From positions 1 through 20,207 of the forward strand of contig JAEETM010000060.1 of the NCBI GenBank assembly GCA_016290335.1: a DNA stretch of 20,207 nt, given 5' to 3'. The stretch is from Treponema sp. Lineage in GTDB: Bacteria; Spirochaetota; Spirochaetia; Treponematales; Treponemataceae. The notes beneath the pieces were generated by a model, which saw only the letters and a program-made list of their open reading frames with translations, made no database searches and was not told the DNA's origin. This document shows, in pieces, positions 1-6,371 of this stretch. The first letter of the stretch is position 1. Each line of letters begins with the position of its first letter. The translations under genes were made by a program, and so were the position numbers.

Positions 1-2
1 AT

Positions 3-1397
3 GATGATACAAATACAATTCGTGCCGGAGAAGATATTCTTGCGGAAGAAGACAAGTCTCATCTTGAAATATATACAAGAACCTTTGATATTGCTAATAA
101 GACCTGGACAGTTGTAGCTTCTGTTGAAAAAAATGAAATGCATATAATTTCAAAACAGCTGCAGAAACTTTCTTTGATTGGTGGTGTAATAATTGCAATT
201 ATTCTTGTAATTCTTGAATGTCTTATTATCAAAATTATTCTTGATAAGTTTACAAATATTAAAAAGAATATTGATGACCTTAATACTGGCGATAAGGATC
301 TTACAAAGCGTTTGACTATCTATCATAACAACTCAATTTCAGAGGTAAAACGTTCAGTTAATACTTTTGTTAATACTGTTCATGAAACTGTTCGCGATAT
401 TGGTACGGCAAACTCTAATCTCAGGTCAACCTTTGAAAATGTTAAGACCCAGCTGGATGCAACAAAATCTCAAATGGATAATATCTCCAGCGAAATACAG
501 ATTGCCTCAACTACACTTGAAGCCGAAGATAAGAGCGTAACAGATACAAGTGCCCTTGTTACCCAGATTTCTTCTAACATTGGAACTCTTAATCAGATGA
601 TTGATTCTCAGGTAGAAGCAATTACTCAGGCCAGTGCCGGCATTGAAGAGATGATTGGAAATATTCAATCTATTACTACTTCTGTAGATAAGATGGCTGG
701 TGATTTTACAGAGCTTAATGCTGCAACTGTAGAGGGAATTGAAAAGAACCGTATTGTAAACGAGCTTTTGAACACAGTTCTTGCCCAGAGTCAGTCTTTG
801 CAGGATACCAACATGGTTATTGCAAACATTTCTTCTCAAACAAACCTGCTTTCTATGAATGCTATGATTGAGTCTGCTCATGCTGGTGACGCAGGAAAAG
901 GCTTTGCGGTTGTTGCTGAAGAAATCCGTAAGCTGGCTGATACTTCTGCTGCTCAGTCTAAGAATATTGGTGAAAACCTTAAGCTCATTGCAGAAAATAT
1001 CCGTAAGGTAGTAGAAAGTGCTAATTTGAGTAAGGCAAGCTTTGAGGTTGTATCTGATAAGACAAATAATACTTCTGAGCTTGTTTATTCAATCAAGCAG
1101 GCAACAGAAGAGCAGAGTGAAGGTTCTAAGCATCTGCTCGAAACTCTTGCTAAGATGAACACTATTTCTGGCAGCGTACAGCGTTCAAGTAAAAAGATTG
1201 GCGACCGAGCCCTTACAGTTCTTGATTCAATTGAAGGACTTAAAGAATCTTCAAAGAACATGGCAAGTAACTTCAATAGAATTGTAAGCACAACAGAAGT
1301 TACTCAGGAAACAACACGTAACCTGCAGCAGCTTACAGAAGATATGAATCAGGCTGTAAACGACATTTCTGACCGCATTGACGAGTTTAAGGTTTAA
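3..1397 (+). CDS. Methyl-accepting chemotaxis protein, 3' part (5' end outside window)
   Basis: The frame is open from base 3, so the gene begins left of the window; the ATG at 138 is internal. What remains is the end of an extracytoplasmic sensor domain (a region ending [13 protein letters not shown], as in Cache-type domains), one transmembrane helix (about nt 174-245, [19 protein letters not shown]), a HAMP-like linker and a long coiled-coil signalling domain. The conserved hairpin tip that contacts CheA and CheW is clear at about nt 834-940 ([20 protein letters not shown], then [13 protein letters not shown]). The receptor should sit in the inner membrane and pass ligand signals to the flagellar motor. 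The C-terminus ends DRIDEFKV with no CheR/CheB-tethering pentapeptide. The ligand cannot be told from this fragment. The stop codon abuts the TTG start of dus, so the two genes are probably cotranscribed. Confidence 0.95.
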   Translation, partial: DDTNTIRAGEDILAEEDKSHLEIYTRTFDIANKTWTVVASVEKNEMHIISKQLQKLSLIGGVIIAIILVILECLIIKIILDKFTNIKKNIDDLNTGDKDLTKRLTIYHNNSISEVKRSVNTFVNTVHETVRDIGTANSNLRSTFENVKTQLDATKSQMDNISSEIQIASTTLEAEDKSVTDTSALVTQISSNIGTLNQMIDSQVEAITQASAGIEEMIGNIQSITTSVDKMAGDFTELNAATVEGIEKNRIVNELLNTVLAQSQSLQDTNMVIANISSQTNLLSMNAMIESAHAGDAGKGFAVVAEEIRKLADTSAAQSKNIGENLKLIAENIRKVVESANLSKASFEVVSDKTNNTSELVYSIKQATEEQSEGSKHLLETLAKMNTISGSVQRSSKKIGDRALTVLDSIEGLKESSKNMASNFNRIVSTTEVTQETTRNLQQLTEDMNQAVNDISDRIDEFKV

Positions 1398-2396
1398 TTG
1401 CCTAATAATAAAATGAAGCTTATCTGTGGTCCTATGGCAACTATTTCTCATCCTGCTTTCCGAATCCTTGTGGAAAGGTTTGGCGGTTGTGATGAATATT
1501 TTACAGAAATGATAAATGCGGGTACCCTTGTTACCGGCGGCCAGTTTGAAAAATATTACATAGACCCGGCTCCTGTGCCGCAAAAGCTTGTGTGGCAGCT
1601 GACGGGGAAAAATGGCGAGCTGATGGAAGAGGCTGCAAAGGTCCTTGTTGAGCTTCCCGGTATAGGTATTGATTTGAACATGGGCTGTTCTGCGCCTGAT
1701 ATTTACCGTTTTGGTGCCGGAATCTCCTGGATGACAAAACCGCGGGAAGAAACCCGGGAAATGGTTCGCTCTGTAAAAAATGTTGTACAGGGGAGTAATA
1801 AACGCCTAAGTGTAAAGCTCCGCCTTGGGGATGATGATTTTACCGAAGAAGGCTTTTTTTCTTTCTGTGATATGCTTGTAGGTGAGGGTGTTCAGCTTCT
1901 TACTCTTCATCCGCGCACAAAAAAAGAAAAGCTTACCCGTCCACCGCGTTATTCCTATTGCCAGCAGCTTGCAGAACGTTATAAGGGGCATGTTATAGAC
2001 GGTAAACCCGTAGAAATCTACCTGAACGGAAATGTACACGATAAGACTTCTTATGATTATACAGTTTCAACCTGCCCAGATGTTTCCGGCATTATGATTT
2101 CACGCGCCGCTGTCCAAAAGCCCTGGATTTTTGCGTCATTGTCGGGCTTGACCCGGCAATCTATAGACTTAGAACAACTCAGCCTTGATTACATCACCCT
2201 TATAGAGCAATACCAGCCCCCTGAGTTTTGGAAAACCAGACTCCAGCGTTTTTTCACTTATTTTTGCCAGAACTTCAAGTTTTCCCATTATGCTCAGAGC
2301 CAATTCTTAAATGCCGCTGCCCAAAGTAATGAAGCCCTCCGCCAGTCAATAATAGATTTTTTTGAAAAATGTCCTGATGAAAGAGTAAAGCAATAA
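1398..2396 (+). CDS. dus: tRNA-dihydrouridine synthase (Dus family, FMN-dependent)
   Basis: 332 residues, the usual Dus length. These cytoplasmic flavoenzymes reduce uridine to dihydrouridine in tRNA using NAD(P)H. Visible Dus signatures in order: GPMATISHPAFR (11-22, FMN-binding first strand), QLTG (67-70), IDLNMGCSAP (91-100) with the presumed catalytic Cys97, SVKLRLG (138-144) with Lys140, HPRTKKEK (171-178) where families usually have HGRT, NGNV (210-213) and GIMISRAAVQKPWIF (231-245) for phosphate/FMN binding. The normal GCP triplet is GCS here, and the GRT loop is atypical, so this is a divergent subgroup; the exact tRNA position modified cannot be predicted. The TTG start at 1398 follows the receptor stop with no gap and has AAGG at 1389-1392 upstream; the ATG at 1413 lacks a Shine-Dalgarno sequence, so TTG with translational coupling is preferred. 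Confidence 0.9.
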   Translation: MPNNKMKLICGPMATISHPAFRILVERFGGCDEYFTEMINAGTLVTGGQFEKYYIDPAPVPQKLVWQLTGKNGELMEEAAKVLVELPGIGIDLNMGCSAPDIYRFGAGISWMTKPREETREMVRSVKNVVQGSNKRLSVKLRLGDDDFTEEGFFSFCDMLVGEGVQLLTLHPRTKKEKLTRPPRYSYCQQLAERYKGHVIDGKPVEIYLNGNVHDKTSYDYTVSTCPDVSGIMISRAAVQKPWIFASLSGLTRQSIDLEQLSLDYITLIEQYQPPEFWKTRLQRFFTYFCQNFKFSHYAQSQFLNAAAQSNEALRQSIIDFFEKCPDERVKQ

Positions 2397-2463
2397 AGCA
2401 GTAAAACATTTGCAATCATTTCTTTTTTATGTTAATCTCATCGTTATAACTATAAAAATGCTC

Positions 2464-2534
2464 GGGTGCCACAATCCCAGTGAGATACCCTGGCGAAAAA
2501 ATCACAAAACGGCCCACGCCAGAGTCGTAAGGAG
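2464..2534 (+). promoter_or_regulatory. Structured leader of glyQS (class unknown)
   Basis: The 144-base gap before glyQS has an AT-rich 5' part (TATAAC 2445-2450 and TATAAA 2451-2456 are possible -10 elements, with no convincing -35). It is followed by a GC-richer segment that can fold. GGGT (2464-2467) pairs with ACCC (2487-2490), enclosing a small CAC/GTG stem. CTGGCG (2490-2495) pairs with CGCCAG (2517-2522). A strong Shine-Dalgarno AAGGAG (2529-2534) lies 6 bases before the ATG. GGGTGCC followed by TGAGATACCC resembles the 5' arm of a TPP (thi-box) riboswitch, but the other arm is not recognisable. No T-box signature is seen. Confidence 0.4.
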
Positions 2535-2540
2535 ATACAA

Positions 2541-4031
2541 ATGGCAAATACTACAGACACACACGCTTGTACATTGGACAAAATCATCAGCTTGTGCAAG
2601 AGAAGAGGCTTTGTTTATCAGGCTTCGGAAATCTACGGAGGTCAGGCAGGAGCTTGGGATTATGGTCCTTTGGGCGTAGAGTTCAAAAGAAATATTCAGA
2701 ACGAATGGTGGCATTACATGACACAGCTTCATGATGATGTTGTTGGACTTGATTCAGCAATCTTCCAGCATCATACAACATGGAAAGCTTCAGGCCACGT
2801 TGACCACTTTTCAGACCCTATGGTTGACTGTATTGAATGTAATGCACGTCACCGCGCAGATAAACTTATTGAAGACTTTGTTCAGACTCATCCGGATGTA
2901 AATCCTGGAAAACCTGTTGATACAATGACTCATGACGAAATGGCAGCCTTCATCAATGCAAACATCAACTGTCCAACCTGTGGCAGCAAAAACCGCAAGT
3001 ATACAGCAGTCCGCGAATTCAACCTTATGTTCAAAACCTACCAGGGCCCAATCGCAGACGACAGCCACCTCATCTACCTTCGCCCTGAAACCTGCCAGGG
3101 TATCTTTACAGACTTTAAAAATATTGTTCAGTCTAACCGCATGAAGGTTCCATTTGGCGTAGCTCAGGTTGGAAAATCATTCCGAAACGAAATTATTTTC
3201 AAGAACTTTATTTTCCGTACCTGCGAATTCGAGCAGATGGAAATGGAATACTTCTGTAAACCAGGAACAGAGGATGAAACCTTTGACCGCTGGAGAAAAG
3301 ACCGCTGGGCCTTCTATCTTAAGTACGGTATTCCAGAAAAACAGCTCAAGTGGCACCACCACGACAAGCTCGCTCACTATGCAAAAGATGCTTACGATAT
3401 CACTTACAACTTCCCAATTGGATTTGAAGAGATTGAAGGTATTCACAGCCGAACAGACTTCGATTTGAGCCAGCATCAGATTTATTCAAAGAAGGATATG
3501 TCTTACATAGACCAGGAAGACGGAAACAAAAAGTACGTTCCATACGTAATCGAAACTTCTGCCGGTTTGAACAGAAACTTCCTTATGTTCCTTTGCGAAG
3601 CTTACGAAGAGCAGAATGTTGCAGAAGCTGGTCAGCCAGAAGATTACAGAACTGTTCTTCATCTTGATCCACGTCTTGCACCTATTACTGTTGCAGTTCT
3701 TCCTTTGATGAAGAAAGACGGACTTGCAGAAAAAGCTAAGGAAATCCAGCACCTTCTTAAAGAAGATTTTGTTACTGACTATGATGTTAGCGGAACTGTT
3801 GGTAAGCGTTACCGCCGCCAGGATGAAGTTGGTACTCCATTCTGCGTAACAGTTGACTACGACACAATTCAGGAAACAAAAGATGACGGAAGCAAGAACG
3901 AACTTTTCAACACAGTTACAGTACGCTACCGTGATTCAATGGAACAGGAACGTGTTTCTCTTGATGATTTAGTTCCATTCATTCAGAAAGCAATCCGCCA
4001 GTACAAACCTGTTGTACGTGCAGACAGATAA
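2541..4031 (+). CDS. glyQS: Glycyl-tRNA synthetase, single-chain dimeric type
   Basis: 496 residues. Class II aminoacyl-tRNA synthetase of the homodimeric eukaryote/archaea-like type, charging tRNA-Gly with glycine in the cytoplasm. Family hallmarks: RRGFVYQASEIYGG and AWDYGPLG (21-44), two CxxC pairs (Cys97/Cys100 and Cys144/Cys147) likely binding zinc, YLRPETCQGIF (179-189), motif 2 around VGKSFRNEI (210-218, Arg215), FRTCEFEQMEMEYF (225-238), motif 3 IETSAGLNR (337-345, Arg345), and a C-terminal anticodon-binding domain from about residue 378 (RLAPITVAVLPLM). Length fits the bacterial members of this type; the alpha2beta2 glyQ/glyS form is absent here. The start is fixed by AAGGAG at 2529-2534. 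Codon choice is richer in C-ending codons than neighbours, consistent with high expression. The aldo/keto-reductase-like gene starts 3 bases after the stop. Confidence 0.97.
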   Translation: MANTTDTHACTLDKIISLCKRRGFVYQASEIYGGQAGAWDYGPLGVEFKRNIQNEWWHYMTQLHDDVVGLDSAIFQHHTTWKASGHVDHFSDPMVDCIECNARHRADKLIEDFVQTHPDVNPGKPVDTMTHDEMAAFINANINCPTCGSKNRKYTAVREFNLMFKTYQGPIADDSHLIYLRPETCQGIFTDFKNIVQSNRMKVPFGVAQVGKSFRNEIIFKNFIFRTCEFEQMEMEYFCKPGTEDETFDRWRKDRWAFYLKYGIPEKQLKWHHHDKLAHYAKDAYDITYNFPIGFEEIEGIHSRTDFDLSQHQIYSKKDMSYIDQEDGNKKYVPYVIETSAGLNRNFLMFLCEAYEEQNVAEAGQPEDYRTVLHLDPRLAPITVAVLPLMKKDGLAEKAKEIQHLLKEDFVTDYDVSGTVGKRYRRQDEVGTPFCVTVDYDTIQETKDDGSKNELFNTVTVRYRDSMEQERVSLDDLVPFIQKAIRQYKPVVRADR

Positions 4032-4034
4032 AAA

Positions 4035-4796
4035 ATGGAATACGTTCGTTTAGGAAAAACTGATTTAATTGTTTCTCGAGTTGGTTTTGGAGCTATGAGG
4101 CTTACTGATAGTATAGGTGTAGATGATGCAGCCTATATTGTCAGAAAAGCATACGAATGTGGTATTAATTTTTTTGATACCACACGAAAGGCTCCCGAAA
4201 GCGAACGGCTCCTGGGCGATGCTATTTACGACATCAGGAAAAATGTTCTTTTATCTACCGCCACTTCTGGAAAAACTGCTGCAGAAATAAAGGAAAGTCT
4301 GGAAGCAAGTCTTATGGCTTTACATTGCGATTGCGTTGATTTGTTCCAGATTGAAGTAGAAAAGTTTCTTCCTTTGAAGGGCGGTGCAGATAAAATCTAC
4401 GATACTCTTATTGACTTGCAGCGGCAGAGCAAAATTAAGCATTTTGGTATTGTTACCACAAATCTTGATACTGCAAAAAAAGCTGTAATCTCCGATTTGT
4501 ATGAAACCCTTCAATTCCCTTTCAACATTATCAGCCCGGATCCTTGTGTAGAGCTTGTAAAAATGTGCGAAGAACATGATGTGGGCTTTATTGCCATGCA
4601 GCCGCTTGGTGGTGGAGTTCTGGAAAATGTTCCGCTGGCTTACGGCTTTTTGAACCAGTATGAAAATGTTGTACCTTTGTGGGGAATAAAAAAACAGGAG
4701 GAGCTTGAGCAGATTCTCTACTTCAATGAACATCCTCCTGTTATTGACGAACAGTTTAATTCAGACGCCGACCGCCTGAAAAACTTTTTCAACTAA
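4035..4796 (+). CDS. Shortened aldo/keto-reductase-like protein lacking catalytic residues
   Basis: 253 residues with an unmistakable aldo/keto reductase (AKR) barrel: YVRLGKTDLIVSRVGFGAMR (3-22), INFFDTT (44-50), SERLLGDAI (56-64), KIKHFGIVTTN (133-143), LYETLQFPFNI (155-165), GFIAMQPLGGGVL (184-196), VPLWGI (213-218). Of the AKR tetrad Asp-Tyr-Lys-His only Asp48 is left. The Tyr position is Ala53 (DTTRKAPESE where relatives have DTAxxYxxSE), the Lys position is Ala76 (LSTATSG versus xxTKTG), and the His position is Glu107 (LFQIEVEK versus LYQxHxxx). The nearest relatives I know have about 370 residues with a C-terminal ferredoxin-like 4Fe-4S domain; this protein stops before it. The frame is intact with no frameshift. 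Oxidoreductase activity is therefore doubtful; a binding or regulatory role is inference. It has no Shine-Dalgarno and begins 3 bases after glyQS, implying coupled translation. Its 3' end meets the convergent HD-GYP-like gene with a 3-base gap. Confidence 0.9.
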   Translation: MEYVRLGKTDLIVSRVGFGAMRLTDSIGVDDAAYIVRKAYECGINFFDTTRKAPESERLLGDAIYDIRKNVLLSTATSGKTAAEIKESLEASLMALHCDCVDLFQIEVEKFLPLKGGADKIYDTLIDLQRQSKIKHFGIVTTNLDTAKKAVISDLYETLQFPFNIISPDPCVELVKMCEEHDVGFIAMQPLGGGVLENVPLAYGFLNQYENVVPLWGIKKQEELEQILYFNEHPPVIDEQFNSDADRLKNFFN

Positions 4797-4799
4797 AGT

Positions 4800-6356
4800 C
4801 TAATTAAAGAATGAAATATCTACAGTTTCCATATCGCCATCACTTGATTTAGTATCTGGTTTTGGAGCAGGCTTGTTAACTGCTGGTTTAGTTTCTGCTT
4901 TATTAGCGTTACTGCCGGCTGAAGTTGTCGCTGCTGTCGCTGTAGAAGGTCTTACAGTCTGTTTTACAGTTGGTTTATCTACAGGAAGTGAATCAATGAC
5001 AGCAGAATCAAAAGGTTCAAGATCTCCAACAGGTTCAAGTAATTCAGTAATCTCATTGTCTTCAGCAGCATTAACAGATGATTCAGATGAATTATTGCTG
5101 TTCGGATTTTCCTTTGCATTAATAAGCTTAAGTAAATCTTCCTGCTCACGCTTGCTCATAATTCTTAAAATCTTTATATCACTGTTTGCCGTTTGAATTA
5201 CAAGAGGTGCTCCATCCTTATCTTTTTCTGTAAGCATCTGAACAACTGGAAGCTTAGGATTATCAGGATTTGTGTCGATTACAATTCCAGGTTTTCTGTT
5301 AGAAAGAAAAACATAAGAACCAATAGGGTAGAGCGAAACTGTATATAAAAGTGCTTTAATAACATTGTCATCATAAGGGTGATTCTGATTCTGGAGCAGC
5401 TCAAGAATTGCATCAAAGTTAGAACGTTCTGCCCTGTAATTTCTGGAAGAAGTAATAGCTTCGTAAGAGCAGGCAACAGAAATAATCTTTGCAATTGAAG
5501 AGATTTTATCTCCAAGAATACGTCTCGGGTAACCGGTTCCATTTTCCTTTTCGTGATGTTCAAGAACACCAAGCTGAATGTTTAATGGAAAGTTTAAATC
5601 CTTAACAATTGTATAACCGAAAATCGGGTGTTTATAAATCTGAATTCTTTCGCCCGGAGTAAGATTTTTATCTGTCATGTAAATCTGCGGTGGAAGTCTG
5701 AGCATACCTATTTCGTGAACTATACAGGAAACACCAAGCTCAATCATTTTAGAAATAGGCATGTGCATCTGCATTGAAATTGCAAGAGCGAGAATAGTTG
5801 TTCTTATAGTATGAATTACAAGAAAGTTTTTACCCGAAGCTTCAATGTTATTGTTTATGCGGAGAATATAGCGTCGGTTATCTCTTATAAATCCGCACAA
5901 ATCTTTTACAAGGTCAGAAACCTCTTCCTGATCAATTTCTTTGTGAGTTGCGTAATGAGTAAAAATCTCTTCTACATAGTTTGTGTATTCATCATAAACC
6001 TTCTGAACCATTGCAATACGAGATTTATCACTACCGTCAAGCTGAGAGTTCAAAGAATTCTTAATTACCTGTCTTACTGATTGACCGATTTTTGCCTTAT
6101 TTTCTTTGTTCTCTCCCTTATCGTCAGATTGTTCTGAAGCTTGCGCCGAGGTAGGTTCAGCATTCGAAAAGAGATTATTTTTAAAATCAACTGTTCCGTT
6201 GCATAAAAACTCGTCAAACTCCCATTCCTTAAGGGCTGGCCCCAATTCCTTTGGAGCAGGGCAGCCGGCCGGGAGAAGAACAAAGTTTTCATCGAGCATA
6301 AGATCGTTTGTAAATGAAAGCTCCTCTCTTAATGAGGTTATAGGGTATCTCTGCAT
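4800..6356 (-). CDS. HD-GYP-domain-like protein with altered metal-ligand residues
   Basis: 518 residues, no signal peptide or membrane segment, so probably cytoplasmic. HD-GYP domains normally hydrolyse cyclic di-GMP at a di- or tri-iron centre. Residues 1-110 form an N-terminal region with an acidic/Lys-rich linker (about 66-90); the HD-GYP-like domain spans about 175-345. Retained: His182, HP (243-244), EHHE (266-269), NGTGYP (272-277), TSSRNYR (302-308). Altered: the HD dyad is His214-Glu215 (IVHEIGMLRLP instead of HDIGK-IP), and the Asp of the usual VAD-x-YDA motif is Cys296 (VACSYEA). The tail (about 412-518) is low-complexity, rich in Asn, Ser, Thr, Pro and Lys. It may be a weak phosphodiesterase or a c-di-GMP-binding effector. 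AGAGG (minus strand, 6369-6365) precedes the ATG; the ankyrin gene stops 15 bases upstream, so they form an operon. Confidence 0.9.
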   Translation of the reverse strand: MQRYPITSLREELSFTNDLMLDENFVLLPAGCPAPKELGPALKEWEFDEFLCNGTVDFKNNLFSNAEPTSAQASEQSDDKGENKENKAKIGQSVRQVIKNSLNSQLDGSDKSRIAMVQKVYDEYTNYVEEIFTHYATHKEIDQEEVSDLVKDLCGFIRDNRRYILRINNNIEASGKNFLVIHTIRTTILALAISMQMHMPISKMIELGVSCIVHEIGMLRLPPQIYMTDKNLTPGERIQIYKHPIFGYTIVKDLNFPLNIQLGVLEHHEKENGTGYPRRILGDKISSIAKIISVACSYEAITSSRNYRAERSNFDAILELLQNQNHPYDDNVIKALLYTVSLYPIGSYVFLSNRKPGIVIDTNPDNPKLPVVQMLTEKDKDGAPLVIQTANSDIKILRIMSKREQEDLLKLINAKENPNSNNSSESSVNAAEDNEITELLEPVGDLEPFDSAVIDSLPVDKPTVKQTVRPSTATAATTSAGSNANKAETKPAVNKPAPKPDTKSSDGDMETVDISFFN

Positions 6357-6371
6357 TTTCTTATCCTCTTA

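Noticed and set aside
2464..2534. Bona fide TPP riboswitch
   Set aside because: Only the GGGTGCC / TGAGATACCC half matches; the pyrophosphate-binding arm is not recognisable and glyQS is not a thiamine gene.
2410..2679. 89-residue plus-strand ORF spanning the glyQS leader and its 5' end
   Set aside because: Overlaps glyQS in another frame, has no ribosome-binding site or family resemblance, and the overlap is explained by glyQS.
4035..4796. Frameshifted pseudogene explaining the short aldo/keto reductase
   Set aside because: The frame is intact to a clean stop, and the bases after it encode the convergent HD-GYP-like gene, with no remnant ferredoxin domain.
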